Shown here: in pieces, positions 1 through 10,985 of the stretch
Numbering within the stretch: position 1 is the first letter of the stretch
How the letters are laid out: each line of letters starts with the position of its first letter
DNA from: Spraguea lophii
Lineage: Eukaryota; Microsporidia; Spragueidae
Direction: 5' to 3'
Length of the DNA: 64,000 bases
Assembly (NCBI GenBank): GCA_001887945.1
Contig: LDOQ01000088.1
Coordinates: 169,590-233,589 of the forward strand
Translations under genes and position numbers: made by a program
The notes under the pieces: model-generated
Seen by the model: only the letters and a program-made list of their open reading frames with translations
Told to the model about the DNA's origin: nothing
Database searches by the model: none

Positions 1-285
1 ATAAATAAATATTTATTTATTGATTAATTTATTGTTTTTCTATATTATATAATAGTTGTAAAATAGTATGATACTAGTAAAAAAATAATATAATACTAAT
101 AAGAATATAAAAGATAATATAAAACTAATAAGATATATTAAGAATGTATAATGCATATATATCATTTAATCATTATATTTCTATTGTATTTTACAGTTAA
201 TAGAATATATTTTTTCTTTGAAGAAATTATCTTTTGTTATTCCACCAACATATTTTTAAGTGTAATTTCAATGTTTTACACCCTA

Positions 286-1413
286 ATGAGATATTTTCCT
301 TCTACGATTGAATTATTATTAAATTTTAAAACATCTAGAGATGTTCAAATTTGTGATGAACTGATAATAAAAGCTTTGTATTTATATGAAAAAATAGATT
401 ATGATGTGTTATTTCAGTATTTTTGTTCTGGGACTAAAAATAAGCGGAAATTTGTAAAAATAATAGAAAAAAGAATAAAGGATGTTTTTGTGTGGAAAAT
501 GTATGATCAGGATGGTTTGTATGTTGGAGAGAGTGTTGATAAAGTGGATGATGGTTTGTGTTTTTTGGAACCGAAAGATACAATAGATATACAAACGTTT
601 AAAGAATATAAACAGATGAAAATATTAAAAGAAAAAAAAATAAAGGAATATGTGAAAATGATGAAGAAATTAAAAAATAAAAATCATAAGATGGTGGAAG
701 CAAAAGAGAAAATGGATATATCGCAAAATAGTCAAATTGAAGAAATTAAAAGTAGTCTGGATAGTGAGAGTAATGTAATTGATAAAAGAAAAATATTGAT
801 ACAGCAAAATAAAGATATAAAAATTACAAAGAAGCAAAAAATAACTAAAGAATATCAAAATGCATTCATGAAATTTATACAAATAGAAAAAAACGAGAAA
901 AAATTACAAAATACCACAAATGAAATATTTTATCCGATAAGTTATCCACCCGACACAATACTTTACGATAGAAATAAAATATATACAAACCATACTTATA
1001 GAAAAGCAGAAGAAATTCAACAACCACAAAAACTTACATTCATCCAACATTTTGATAGAATCCGCCCACCATTTTTACGTGTCCGAGAAAAAACATATCA
1101 TCGAAATTCATTAAAAACGTTCAACCACATAGATTATGATTATGACTCTGAAGAAGAATGGATAATAGAAGAAGGAGAAGATATTGTCAGTGAAGAAGAA
1201 AGTACATATTCAGAAGATGAAGAAAGTTGGATAGAACCAGATAGCGAAGAAATAGAAAAGAAGGTTATAAAGAAACCTACAATTACTTTAAATACCAAAT
1301 GTAATTTTATACAGTTTAAAGATTTAAATACGATAATACAAAATTTATTAAATAGAAAAAATAATTTTCCTGAAGAAATAGAAATTAATAAACAAGAGAA
1401 TAACAATAAATAA
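286..1413 (+). CDS. CAF-1 large subunit (p150/CAC1) homologue
   Basis: The likely product is the largest subunit of chromatin assembly factor 1, which deposits histones H3-H4 on newly replicated DNA in the nucleus. A lysine/glutamate-rich charged region (about residues 100-190 of the 375-aa model) is followed by a stretch reading 'FDRIRPPFLRV' and then 'YDYDSEEEWIIEEGED' with a run of Ser/Asp/Glu. This matches the family's hallmark of an aromatic/proline segment followed by D-S-D/E-E-E-W and an acidic ED domain. The frame is open from 151, but the ATG at 286 is preceded by 'accctaATG', the start signal used across this window. Starting there also removes an implausible hydrophobic leader. The protein is shorter than fungal or animal p150, as expected for a reduced genome. 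The family call rests on the acidic signature; the N-terminal third is not recognisable. Confidence 0.62.
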   Translation: MRYFPSTIELLLNFKTSRDVQICDELIIKALYLYEKIDYDVLFQYFCSGTKNKRKFVKIIEKRIKDVFVWKMYDQDGLYVGESVDKVDDGLCFLEPKDTIDIQTFKEYKQMKILKEKKIKEYVKMMKKLKNKNHKMVEAKEKMDISQNSQIEEIKSSLDSESNVIDKRKILIQQNKDIKITKKQKITKEYQNAFMKFIQIEKNEKKLQNTTNEIFYPISYPPDTILYDRNKIYTNHTYRKAEEIQQPQKLTFIQHFDRIRPPFLRVREKTYHRNSLKTFNHIDYDYDSEEEWIIEEGEDIVSEEESTYSEDEESWIEPDSEEIEKKVIKKPTITLNTKCNFIQFKDLNTIIQNLLNRKNNFPEEIEINKQENNNK

Positions 1414-1661
1414 AATATAATAAAAAAATATCATTTTATTTTAATAATAATAATATTTTAATTATTTTAAGATACCAACATTGATCTAAGAGTATTCGCA
1501 GATTAAAAATAAAATAATAATTTTAGAAAGAAAAATTTTAAAATAAACTATTATTGTACTTTACATGTTTTATTTTTATTAAGCATTTTGCTTTACATCT
1601 TCTATATTTTTTCATAATTCAAGAATTTTACCATTATCTTTCCACCTTATATTTTTCCATT

Positions 1662-2819
1662 TCATAGATTAAGCATTATCATATCCTTATAGATAACCTT
1701 ACACCTATTCAACTTACTTTTTATCTGATTTAGAAAATCTAATGGTAATTCTATATGTGATAAATCTACAAACTTTAAACTATTTCTATATCTATCTACT
1801 ATGTTATATATACTACTAAAAGATATTTCTGTTCTCCTGAAACATATCTTCTCCAACTCTCTACTAAATTTTAATAGATTATGGTTTAAAGCACTATTTA
1901 TAATCGATATGGATATTACACGTGGAAGTGGTGGTAATTTCTGAACATTACCATTTTCTATTGTTAATACTTCAACATCTTCGAATATATTTCTTTCTAT
2001 CAAATCATCATAGAAATATTCATAACAATTTTTTAATTTCAATCTACATTTCTTAGTAACTTCATTGGAATAAAAGAATACTGTATCTTTTTCTTTATAA
2101 TGAAGATATTTATATTTTTTTATTTTTATTTCTGTTATTTTTATACCGCAGTTTATAAGTGAAATATACGGTATGGTTGTAGACGGTAAATTTTCTATTT
2201 TACAATGAACTATTTTCAATTTCTGAATAGGTGCAGAAAATAATATTTTTAATTGTTCATCTGAAATATTTACATTTTCCAAATGTATTCTTTTTAGGTT
2301 GAAAGGAAACAAATTATTGTAACCACCTAAAGAATCTCTATAATATTTATATTTTTTTATTTTATTTTTTTCATACATTTTCGTAATATCTATCGGTACT
2401 ATAATCCCATCATCATTATCTTCATTACCTTCTTCACCTCTATCAAAAAACAAATCCATTTTATCAACAAATTCCATTTCCTTTATATTTAGAAGCTTCA
2501 ATTTTTCTATCGTACTTTCTCTTATACTACTAAAATTAAAACATTCCACACCTTCTATCCAAACAGTCTGAAGATTTTTAAAAACCTCAATATCATCTAT
2601 ATTCTCTCTAGCCTTAATATTTCTCTCTTTATTTTTATTTACTATTCTTCTATACGGAACATATTGTACAGTATAATAATTATTATTTAATATATATCTT
2701 TTATCATACTTAGAAAGAATAGTAGTTACATCCAATGGTAGTTTATTTGTAAATACATCATTATATTCATCTGCAGTTGTTGAAAGTTTTCTTCTTTGTA
2801 ATTGATTTACTTTTCTCAT
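1662..2819 (-). CDS. leucine-rich-repeat-like protein without signal peptide
   Basis: A 385-aa protein with irregular leucine-rich repeats. Repeats such as 'LKRIHLENVNISDEQLKIL', 'IQKLKIVHCKIENLPS', 'VLTIENGNVQKLPPLP' and 'LKFVDLSHIELPLDFL' lie between about residues 80 and 375. The N-terminus is basic and polar (MRKVNQLQRRK) and carries no signal peptide, unlike the two large LRR proteins at 45-54 kb, so this one is probably cytoplasmic or nuclear. It also lacks their C-terminal domain. The start is supported by 'accctaacaATG'. A binding or scaffold role is the usual expectation for LRRs; no partner can be deduced. An acidic insert near residues 130-140 interrupts the repeats. Confidence 0.6.
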   Translation of the reverse strand: MRKVNQLQRRKLSTTADEYNDVFTNKLPLDVTTILSKYDKRYILNNNYYTVQYVPYRRIVNKNKERNIKARENIDDIEVFKNLQTVWIEGVECFNFSSIRESTIEKLKLLNIKEMEFVDKMDLFFDRGEEGNEDNDDGIIVPIDITKMYEKNKIKKYKYYRDSLGGYNNLFPFNLKRIHLENVNISDEQLKILFSAPIQKLKIVHCKIENLPSTTIPYISLINCGIKITEIKIKKYKYLHYKEKDTVFFYSNEVTKKCRLKLKNCYEYFYDDLIERNIFEDVEVLTIENGNVQKLPPLPRVISISIINSALNHNLLKFSRELEKICFRRTEISFSSIYNIVDRYRNSLKFVDLSHIELPLDFLNQIKSKLNRCKVIYKDMIMLNL

Positions 2820-3216
2820 TGTTAGGGTAAAACAGTTTGTATAAATGTTAAAATTTGATTGTATACCAATATTGATATAACATATAAATGATATAACTAT
2901 GTTAACTTGGATTGAATATATAACTTATAAATGATATAACAGTTGTTAGATTGATTGAATATATGGTTTATAAGGTTATTTATTATAAATATATCAAAAT
3001 TTAATAATATTACATAATGTAATATAAGATTTTGGTAATAGATGATAAAAGATATTACCATCTCCTTTGATTACAAAAATATTATATAAATTAGCATAAA
3101 AACATAAAGATTATAATTTAATTGTATAAATATTTATTTATGTTATATTTAAATATTATATTTATATACTAAATTATAATTGCATTTAATTACCATCAGA
3201 ATAACAGGATATTTAT
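2820..3216. other. intergenic, no feature seen
   Basis: AT-rich spacer between two minus-strand genes. It holds the upstream region of the LRR-like gene. No coding, RNA or repeat signal was recognised. Confidence 0.6.
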
Positions 3217-3672
3217 TTATTCTTCTAAAATATTATATTCATATATTAAATTATAAATAAATATAAATGAAATAATTGATATCATTATTATTCCTATTAT
3301 AAATTTATATGTATTATACGGTAAATACATATATGTATCTTCTATCTCTAATACTAAGTGATTATAATTATCATAATATTTATCTTTATTATGTTTATCA
3401 TAATGTTTATTCTTATTATCTTTATTGTTATTATAATTATCTTTATTATGTTTATTATATTTATCATTAGAGATATACACTGTCTTATCTACAATATAAT
3501 ATTTATTATTAATTTCTTTAAGTTCAAAATATAAATATCCTGGATATGATAGTTTTAATTGTTGGTTGTTTTTTAATAGATTGGCATTGAAATTATATCC
3601 TAATTTTTTACATGTATTTTTTGTTAGAATAATATTATCAGATAAAATAAAGTTTAAGAATAAGAGAAACAT
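3217..3672 (-). CDS. small type I membrane protein, unknown
   Basis: A 151-aa protein. The N-terminal 10-12 residues are hydrophobic (MFLLFLNFIL, then S-D), as in a cleavable signal peptide. A single strong transmembrane segment spans about residues 121-144, leaving a short cytoplasmic tail. The luminal part contains a low-complexity Asn/Lys/Asp/His/Tyr tract at about residues 69-105 encoded by near-repetitive AT-rich DNA. This topology fits an ER or plasma-membrane protein. I do not recognise the family. There is no CCC motif at the start, so the gene is less certain than its neighbours. Confidence 0.5.
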   Translation of the reverse strand: MFLLFLNFILSDNIILTKNTCKKLGYNFNANLLKNNQQLKLSYPGYLYFELKEINNKYYIVDKTVYISNDKYNKHNKDNYNNNKDNKNKHYDKHNKDKYYDNYNHLVLEIEDTYMYLPYNTYKFIIGIIMISIISFIFIYNLIYEYNILEE

Positions 3673-4555
3673 GGATATAAAAAAATAATTATATTTTAAA
3701 CGTAAAATGATAAAGATATAATATATTCTAATTAAAGTAATCTTTATATTAATATCTAATATATGTTATTTTCTAGGATTTATATAAGATAAAGAATAGA
3801 AGATGTTATCGTTGGAATCTAGTAATCATAATACTCTGGTGAGTGATAATAATCATAATATCCTGGTGAATGAAAGAGGTTCTTTTCTTTTGGTGGAAAT
3901 AAAAATGTTGTAGCAATAAAATAGATTATGGCATTGTTATCCTACAAATTTTATACCCAGGAAACCCTTAACCAATAATTTTTAGAACTTTTTAAAACCT
4001 AACGATATTACATTATGGATCCTAATCAAAAATCTATGACTTTAGTTAAAAACAACTAATAAGGAGAAATATATATAAAAGAATATAATGGTTTAATTTT
4101 TTTTCTATATTTTATTCTTGTAGATATTATAATTTTTACATTTTTAAAATTGTCTTTTAAATAAAAGAATCTTCTATATTTAATTTTCAATCTAATTAAA
4201 AATTTTTATCCTATTTTTTTAAAGGATAAATATATTCTCGAATAACTCCTTATACTCTAATATTTGAATGATGATATCATTATTATTACTATTTTTGTAA
4301 CAAATAAAAATCAATGATTTTAATGGTACCAATAAAACTTTTTATATCAAAAATATTTATGATCTATATTTCTTATTGGTACCATTATGTATGTTTTACA
4401 TTAATTTACTTAAAAACAACCAAAGTGATTTGTCAAAAAATATTTCAGAAGTTTAATGACTCCATTATAATAACTTTTTCTACAAACCATGTTTTATTTT
4501 GTTATCAATTTATGATATTTCTCTTTTTATATTCTTATGAAAATATTTAACCCCT
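3673..4555. other. intergenic with small direct and inverted repeats
   Basis: Gene-free AT-rich DNA. It contains an imperfect 28-bp direct duplication at about 3823-3876 ('aatcataat...ctggtga') and a 15-bp perfect inverted repeat at 4321-4335/4373-4387. A 78-codon open frame at 4314-4550 overlies the inverted repeat and is not credible as a gene. Confidence 0.5.
4321..4387. repeat. inverted repeat, 15-bp arms around a GGTACC core
   Basis: Arms 'taatggtaccaataa' (4321-4335) and 'ttattggtaccatta' (4373-4387) are perfect reverse complements separated by 37 nt. Each arm itself contains the palindrome ggtacc. The repeat lies about 170 bp upstream of the small secreted-protein gene at 4556. Function is unknown; it could be a regulatory site or a transposon footprint. 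Confidence 0.6.
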
Positions 4556-4993
4556 ATGAATGTATTTATGAGTCTCCTCTTTTTCATATGCACATTGACA
4601 TTTTACAATATTTCACAGTTTAAATTCTTTCTACCGGATTATGAATTACAAAAACTACAAAATTTCTTCAACAGAAAAATCGATGAACTTAATATTGAGA
4701 ATAAAATAGTAGATAATGAATTAACAGAATATATGTATAATATGAAGAAAATAATACAATATAAACATTATTTTGCAGATGTGGATATAATGGATCTTTT
4801 GCAAAATATGCGAGGTATAATTTTTGTTAAAAATTTATTGGATAGGGTTAAAGATTTTAATGAAGAAGAAATATTCACATTTAATACATTACCATATAAT
4901 TTATGTATGTTATTACCAATAGCACTTCCTTTGATTAAAATATTATCAATAGGATATAAATATAGACGCAAAATACAAGAAAATAATAAATAA
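4556..4993 (+). CDS. small secreted or membrane protein, unknown
   Basis: A 145-aa protein. It has an N-terminal hydrophobic leader (MNVFMSLLFFICTLTFYN) and a second hydrophobic stretch near residues 115-132 ('NLCMLLPIALPLIKILSIGY') followed by a basic end (KYRRKIQ). The middle is a charged helical region. The start codon is preceded by 'aacccctATG', the local start motif, which argues that this short frame is a real gene. It is probably anchored in an internal or plasma membrane. No family is recognised. Confidence 0.6.
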   Translation: MNVFMSLLFFICTLTFYNISQFKFFLPDYELQKLQNFFNRKIDELNIENKIVDNELTEYMYNMKKIIQYKHYFADVDIMDLLQNMRGIIFVKNLLDRVKDFNEEEIFTFNTLPYNLCMLLPIALPLIKILSIGYKYRRKIQENNK

Positions 4994-5898
4994 TCAATTT
5001 ATTTCTTGAATCTGGATTTTTTATTTTATATTTTATTTATTTTTTATTAGTTTACGTCATATGAGTAATTAATGATATTTTACTCCTTAATATGATTTTC
5101 TGATTATTTTGTAATATTTTGGAAATTATAAATAATTGTATTACCAAATAAGATAACTTAAGTTCATACAAAAAAGTATAATTCTTATGTGTATTCTCAT
5201 TTGACTTTGTTTTGTAAGTAAAACAACTTTTATTTATTAAGTTATTCTTAATTTACTATACATTTCTTTGAAAACAAAAATAAATATTACGATAAGATGG
5301 AACTCTTATTTTACTTGGATGGTTTATAATGTATCTTCTTTAAATAAATATTTTTTAGGTTATAAAATAATTATTTTACTTGGAGAAAATAATAAACTTT
5401 AATGGTTTTTATTGTTTAAGAATTGAAATCAGAAATGGCGAAATTTTATTTTGATATGTCTTTTCTTAAAGTTTTTTAGTAATAATGCTTTGGTTGTATT
5501 CAAGTATTTTAAAATAATTATCACTTAATATATTACATAATTATTATTATAATAAATTATGTAATATACTTGTATTGAATATTTCGTTCTATACGTATTA
5601 ATTTTATTTTTTATTATACTTTAGGATACTGTAAATTTATATAAGATGTATGTCATTGGTAATATTTAACTCTTAATATGTTTTTAACCTATTTTTTAAG
5701 ATAATACTGATTCAAATTTTAATCAATTTTTATTAAAGATTGAAAAAATTTTTATGAAGTTTTAAATGATTTAAAAAATACTAAATGATTATTTTATTTT
5801 ATTCTTTCTTAACCTTTTCTTTATAAAGCTTTTATTTGCACATCCTATCTAAAAATTATATAAAATATTATAAATCCTTTAAGAAATTTTATCATAAA
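4994..5898. other. intergenic, nothing recognised
   Basis: About 0.9 kb of AT-rich sequence downstream of two convergent genes. No reading frame, tRNA-like box or repeat shared with other parts of the window was found. Confidence 0.55.
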
Positions 5899-6447
5899 TT
5901 ATTTATTTACAATCTCATTTATAAGTGATTTATAAAACATATTATTATTTTCTACTTCCTTGCTATATTTTATTATATTAAACTCATTAAATGTTTTTGG
6001 TGCTTCTCCTACCCATAATATATTTTGTTTTAATTTTCTTAACGATTTCTCCATTCTTCGAATATCTCTCTTTTTACCTTCTGTTATAAGCAATTCTACA
6101 TCATTAGGTAAATCATCATATAAAATTACTAACCCTTTTTTAACCTCAACCTCAATATCTATTATAGCTACTAATCCATAATTTATTGGTTCTGTATTTG
6201 TTTCTAATACTTTTATTATTTCTTTAGCAGCTTCAGATTTACATCTATCGGTAGGATTTAAAATATAATCTTTAGATATTTGTATTTGCGGATTAATTAG
6301 ATTTTTTTTGCGTTCTAGTTCAATTTTTCTCTTTCTTTTTTCTTTATTTTCATCATTCCTACTTCTAAATTCTTCATTTTTTATATCTTTTTGATATATA
6401 TTTTCTGTAGAAGAATATTCAAGATCTTTTAAAAGTTCATCATCCAT
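5899..6447 (-). CDS. hypothetical charged protein
   Basis: A 182-aa protein with a strongly charged N-terminal half (about residues 20-50, Lys/Arg/Glu-rich, probably a helix or nuclear-localisation segment) and a more structured second half containing 'KKGLVILYDDLPNDVELLI' and 'QNILWVGEAPKTFNEF'. The start is well supported by 'acccatATG'. The mixed basic/acidic composition suggests a nuclear or nucleolar protein. I considered an L7Ae/NHP2-like fold from the 'KGLVIL..D.P.DV' pattern, but the rest does not follow it, so no function is assigned. Confidence 0.6.
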   Translation of the reverse strand: MDDELLKDLEYSSTENIYQKDIKNEEFRSRNDENKEKRKRKIELERKKNLINPQIQISKDYILNPTDRCKSEAAKEIIKVLETNTEPINYGLVAIIDIEVEVKKGLVILYDDLPNDVELLITEGKKRDIRRMEKSLRKLKQNILWVGEAPKTFNEFNIIKYSKEVENNNMFYKSLINEIVNK

Positions 6448-7944
6448 ATGGGTATCATGTAAAAATAAAGAAATATTATTGTTGAAAATAATGACATTCT
6501 GAACAAATCAATATAAATGTAAAATATTTTTTTGTGATAGTCGTAATCAGTTGATAATTGATTAGATACATAGTTTCAACATAAAGATAATGATCTCCGA
6601 GTTTGAGAAATATGTCTGGTAATAGAAAATAAATGTTTGTTGTGGATTCTTTCTTTTAGTCTCTAGAAATCATCAAAATATTCTATAATAAATATATTTT
6701 GTTGTTAATCAATTAAAATATGGTTTGTAAACAACAGGACAAATGTAACTACAATAGAATCTATCTGTACGATTTAAGAAAATTCAAGTAATCAATGAAA
6801 ATAAACTATAAGTACCGGAAAGACTAAGGAATTTATATAAATAAAAATTTCATTATTTTAAATTATACAAACAAGATATTAATTAGACTAGAAATAAACC
6901 TTTGAAAATTTAGGATAAAACAAAAAATAGCCGCATAACAATTCAAAAAATCCTAACACATATCAAGTTTTTTTATTACAAATATAGAAATTTATAAACA
7001 GTAGTAAGTCAGAAGATAATATCAGCTAATAACTTTTGTATTTGTAATGGATTAATGAAGTTTGAAATATAAAAATTAAAACATGTAATGAGAATAATAT
7101 ATAAATCAATAATAATCGAATATAGAAAAAAGAAAGAGCTTATTGTTAATGACTATTCTAAAAAACTCTGATTAAACCTATATTATATTATACTTTGCAC
7201 ATATTTATTCATTTTAAATATAAGAATTAATTTTTTATATAATTTGCTGCTAGATTGATCAGAAAATATATATGCTTTTTAAAGATATGATTTTTTAAAT
7301 TATTAAGGAATCATATAATGAGAATTATACCAGATTAGGTGATACAAGAAAATTTATTTAAATAAATGAGATAATTTTTCGTAAAAGATAATTGGTTAGA
7401 AATTTAACAAATAATAAGATGGTGATATAATATAATTGGTTGATGTTGTTGAGGACATAACAAATAATTGTAAATCTATTAAATATATATATAAATACAC
7501 GTACAAATATTTAAGATAATACGTATTATTCGTATTTAGCTGTAATAAAATTATGTATAATTCTTTAAACAGTTAATATACACGTGAGATTGTAAACCAT
7601 AACTTAAGACTTACCAATAACGATGGTACGTATATTAATACAATAGAAGTTTTTGTCACATCTAAGATATTTTCGAAGATAAAGATATAATGTTTCACAC
7701 CATAGAATTGATGCATTTTCAAATGAATTTGAGTTTTTAAAGTATTTTGTAAAGAAGAAAATGAAGGGTAACAATTAAATAAACATTTAAAAGTTTGTTA
7801 AAGAATATAATGTTGTTTAATTTTAACTTTTACTTAGGTTAGGTTTTTGTTGAAAATAAAAAAATGTTTTTTATAGGCTCCCATTCTAAAACTTTGTTAA
7901 ATAAACATAATTTTTTTATAAAACATTTTTATCTTTAATTTTAT
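6448..7944. other. intergenic, nothing recognised
   Basis: About 1.5 kb of AT-rich DNA with frequent stops in all frames. I see no SINE body, transposase motif or tRNA-like element. Confidence 0.5.
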
Positions 7945-8517
7945 TTATCCTTGATAAAATACTTCATACTCTGTTTTCAATCTTTCTAAAATAGAACTAT
8001 GTGGTTTTGATATTGATTTTTTCTTTCCACCTACCATCGGTAACAAGAAAAATATTTTCTTTATTCCATTTAAAAATTTAATAGTTACTGTTATCCTATG
8101 TGGTGGAGGTTTAGGTGAATTATTTATCTGTTCTAATAAATTTTCACTGTCTAAAATACTCGAGTTGGGAAATATGGAAGCAATATGGCCATCATTTCCT
8201 ATTCCCATAAAACATAAATCTATTTTTTTGTATACGTCTATATATTCTTGTTTATTTTCTTCACAAAGAATATGCATTTTAGCAGAAGTATTAGAATGAA
8301 ATAAAGCTGCTTGAACATAATTTAGATCTTCTGGATTTGTAGTTATTCTTTCATCACAAAAATAAATATTCCACTGTTTTGTGTTAAGATTAAGTACCTG
8401 TGGATGTTCCAAACAATATAATACAGAACCGCCCGCTATAAGAAGATTAAGTGGTTTATTGTCATATTCTTCTAACATATTAAATACTTTTGTTCTAAAA
8501 TCTTTAACGATAGTCAT
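7945..8517 (-). CDS. 6-phosphogluconolactonase
   Basis: Hydrolyses 6-phosphogluconolactone to 6-phosphogluconate in the oxidative pentose-phosphate pathway, in the cytosol. Family signatures are in order: 'LLIAGGSVL' (substrate loop), 'WNIYFCDER' , 'DLCFMGIGNDGHIASIFP' (catalytic loop with the conserved G-x-G-x-D-G-H-x-A-S-x-F-P) and 'PPPHRITVT'. At 191 aa it is slightly shorter than fungal SOL/6PGL proteins. The frame is open to 8580, but 'acaccctATG' places the start at 8517 (MTIVKDF). Upstream DNA carries a degraded SINE. Confidence 0.9.
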   Translation of the reverse strand: MTIVKDFRTKVFNMLEEYDNKPLNLLIAGGSVLYCLEHPQVLNLNTKQWNIYFCDERITTNPEDLNYVQAALFHSNTSAKMHILCEENKQEYIDVYKKIDLCFMGIGNDGHIASIFPNSSILDSENLLEQINNSPKPPPHRITVTIKFLNGIKKIFFLLPMVGGKKKSISKPHSSILERLKTEYEVFYQG

Positions 8518-8825
8518 AGGGTGTTTCATATTTATTATTTTTTTAAATAAAATAACGCTGTTTTCAAATAACCTCTTCAATTAACACCGAAGCATTCCAA
8601 ATTATTATATTTGAGTGGAAATTTGTATATTAGGTCTGAAGTAATTATTTTCTTAATTACAAATAAATTAAAAAGAAAAGGTTGTTAAATACGGATTAAG
8701 ATTTAATAATATTTTAATTCATCGTGTTACGACTATAAATAAGTAATAATTTATAAAATATTGATTTCTCAAGATGTTGCACAGTTCACTTTAGTTTGAG
8801 ACCGTTTTTTCTTAAAACAGAAGTA

Positions 8826-9090
8826 ACTTATATTAACTGGTTTTGTTATATATATACATTGACCTTGTTTATCTAATACTTTTGAATGTTAAGATTTTGT
8901 ATATGAAGTAATTATCTTTCCATCAGATTAATGAGATTTTAATTTCATTTCTAATAAAATATTAGCCGAATTACTAATCAGCATGGATTTCAAATTATGT
9001 CAACTAATTACCACGTTAATCTAGTAGTAGATCCATTATAAAATATATGGCTTGAGCTATACTATCGCATTATCGCACATCTAACCTACC
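8826..9090 (-). mobile_element. SINE relic, strongly degraded
   Basis: Read on the minus strand this aligns with the body of the tRNA-derived SINE at 44613-45094. Matching blocks include 'attaactggttttg' near 8835, 'gttaagattttg' near 8890, 'aatctagtagtag' near 9017 and 'gctatactatcgc' near 9055. The tRNA head and 3' tail are not recognisable. It lies in the spacer between 6PGL and ARS2; the rest of that spacer (8518-8825, 9091-9569) shows nothing. Confidence 0.6.
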
Positions 9091-9569
9091 TATAAATATT
9101 CTATTAAATATTTTACTTCTTTTTAACCATATTTTTATTATAATTATGAGATCATTCTAAAATAAATTTATTTTATTGAATATGGACCAATAAAATTGAT
9201 ATGAAAAATATTCAAATAACATAAATTACGATAAACCATAATTTATCAAAAATCATCTATAACTTAGATTTTCATCTAAAAATAATTGAAAAAGAAAATT
9301 CATTTTTTAGAAGGTTGGTATTTTAATAAAAGTTTACACGTAGTTTCAATGGTTATTAATTAGAATATTTTTATGTTCATTTTGAAATAAAAGTATTCTA
9401 ATTGAATAAATATAACGTTTATCATAATTGTTCAAAACATTAAAATATGAACAATCACTAATCATAATGTATTGTAAACAACCAAATATCTTTCATAATT
9501 AAAGAATTATTATATTTTTTTCTAAATATCTTTGTTTGTTGCTTTATAAAATATACATAATTTATGCCC

Positions 9570-10793
9570 ATGTATAGAGGAACCAACAGAAGAAATCAAC
9601 AACCTAGAAAAAGATATTATCAGGATATCATAGATCATGATAAAATATTAAATATGAATAAACTTCTTACAGAGAAAGAATACAAAAATGTAATAAAAGA
9701 TGATCACTATGAATCCTATTACATAGAATATCATAACAAAAGAATGTACAATTTATTTAATACTTATAGAGATACAGAATGGTTTAAAGATAGATATTTA
9801 CGGCATATGGATAATACTCCCATATATAATAATTTTGATAGGTTTAAAAATACTATAATGGAGAAATTTGTTCCTCTTGATTGTGAATCTAATATTACAG
9901 AACCTTTTTATGAATATGAAAAAAATGTTCTTCTAATAGATAATATATCAGATAGATATAGAAAAAATGAAATAGAAGAAATATTGGATATGGATGTAGA
10001 AAGTGTCATAGGATTATCAAAAGAAGGTTTAAAAATTATTTTTTCTATCCCTTTGAATAAAAAATACGAAGATGGAGAATTAGAAAAAATAGTAGAAGAT
10101 AAATTACCAGATGTTCAATATCATGTAGTAAATTTTGAAAAACTTTATTTAAGAAGGAATGGTGCTCAAAAACATGAAAATGATATTAATAACCTAAAAT
10201 CATTATATAATTTATTGTGTTCATTATATAAAATAAATTTAGATATAACATTCTTAGAAGAACATTTTAAAGAAAATATTGTAGATTTCTATATTTATCT
10301 TCTAAGATATGTATTTTATTTCTGTTATTACTGTGGAAAAAAGCATGATACCTATTTAGATTTAATAGGAAGATGTGGAGATTATCATTTACGAGGAGGA
10401 TTTTCGGGAAGACCTGTTTTAGATAGAAAATATGAATTATTACTTCAGAAAGATTGTATTAGTTGTTTAAAAGATTATTCAGAAGATGATGAACTATCTA
10501 CATATGTTGAAGAGAATGGAGAAGAAGCTGGATGTGGTTGTTGTGTTAAAGTTTTCAGATCTAAAGAATTTGTTATTAAACATTTAAAGCAGAAACACCA
10601 GGATGTAGTTGAAAATGTTCAGAATAAAATAAAACAGTATGAAACCTTTAAAAAAAATGTAGATATATTTTTACTTTTGTATGTGAAAGGAATAAATGAT
10701 AATAGAATACCACATTTTGTGGAGCTGGATGATAAAACATCTGTTAAGTATAATCTACCAATAATTTTTTCTGGTGAAATCATATTTGAATGA
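9570..10793 (+). CDS. ARS2/SERRATE (Pir2) homologue, zinc-finger RNA-processing protein
   Basis: A likely nuclear adaptor linking the cap-binding complex to RNA maturation and decay. The N-terminal part contains 'YRDTEWFKDRYLRHMD', matching the 'EEWFK.KYHP' region of the family. A middle RRM-like part (about residues 120-195) precedes 'YFCYYCGKKHDTYLDLIGRCG...HLRGG'. The C-terminal zinc finger reads 'CCVKVFRSKEFVIKHLKQKH', the typical C2H2 unit of SERRATE/ARS2. At 407 aa the protein is far shorter than animal ARS2, which fits a reduced genome. The start is the second ATG of 'tatgcccATG' at 9570. It is followed by the LUC7/MAK16 pair, so three RNA-processing genes sit together. Confidence 0.75.
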   Translation: MYRGTNRRNQQPRKRYYQDIIDHDKILNMNKLLTEKEYKNVIKDDHYESYYIEYHNKRMYNLFNTYRDTEWFKDRYLRHMDNTPIYNNFDRFKNTIMEKFVPLDCESNITEPFYEYEKNVLLIDNISDRYRKNEIEEILDMDVESVIGLSKEGLKIIFSIPLNKKYEDGELEKIVEDKLPDVQYHVVNFEKLYLRRNGAQKHENDINNLKSLYNLLCSLYKINLDITFLEEHFKENIVDFYIYLLRYVFYFCYYCGKKHDTYLDLIGRCGDYHLRGGFSGRPVLDRKYELLLQKDCISCLKDYSEDDELSTYVEENGEEAGCGCCVKVFRSKEFVIKHLKQKHQDVVENVQNKIKQYETFKKNVDIFLLLYVKGINDNRIPHFVELDDKTSVKYNLPIIFSGEIIFE

Positions 10794-10856
10794 TATTTAT
10801 TATTAAAATATTTAAAAGTATGATATTCTTAGTTTTAAAATTATTTTTATTTTAGA

Positions 10857-10985
10857 TTTTATTTCTACGTTTGATTTTTTGTTGTGTTGTTGACTATTTT
10901 TATATTCTTATATTCTTCTTAATTTATATTTTATTTCTACGTTTAGTTTCTTCTCTGTTGTTGATTATTTTATATTTTTCTATTC
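10857..10985. repeat. imperfect tandem duplication, about 65-70 bp unit
   Basis: Two adjacent copies share 'tattttatttctacgttt', a Gly-poor T-rich middle and 'tgttgttga.tattttatat'. The second begins near 10926. The repeat lies in the 3' spacer between ARS2 and the end of the convergent LUC7 gene. It looks like a local slippage duplication. Confidence 0.45.

Noticed and set aside
3217..3672. Sep15/SelM-like selenoprotein from 'CKKLGYN'
   Set aside because: Only a few residues match and the CxxC/CxU redox motif is absent; kept as an unknown membrane protein.
4314..4550. 78-codon hydrophobic open frame
   Set aside because: Overlies a perfect inverted repeat, has no CCC motif, and ends 3 bp before the better supported gene at 4556.
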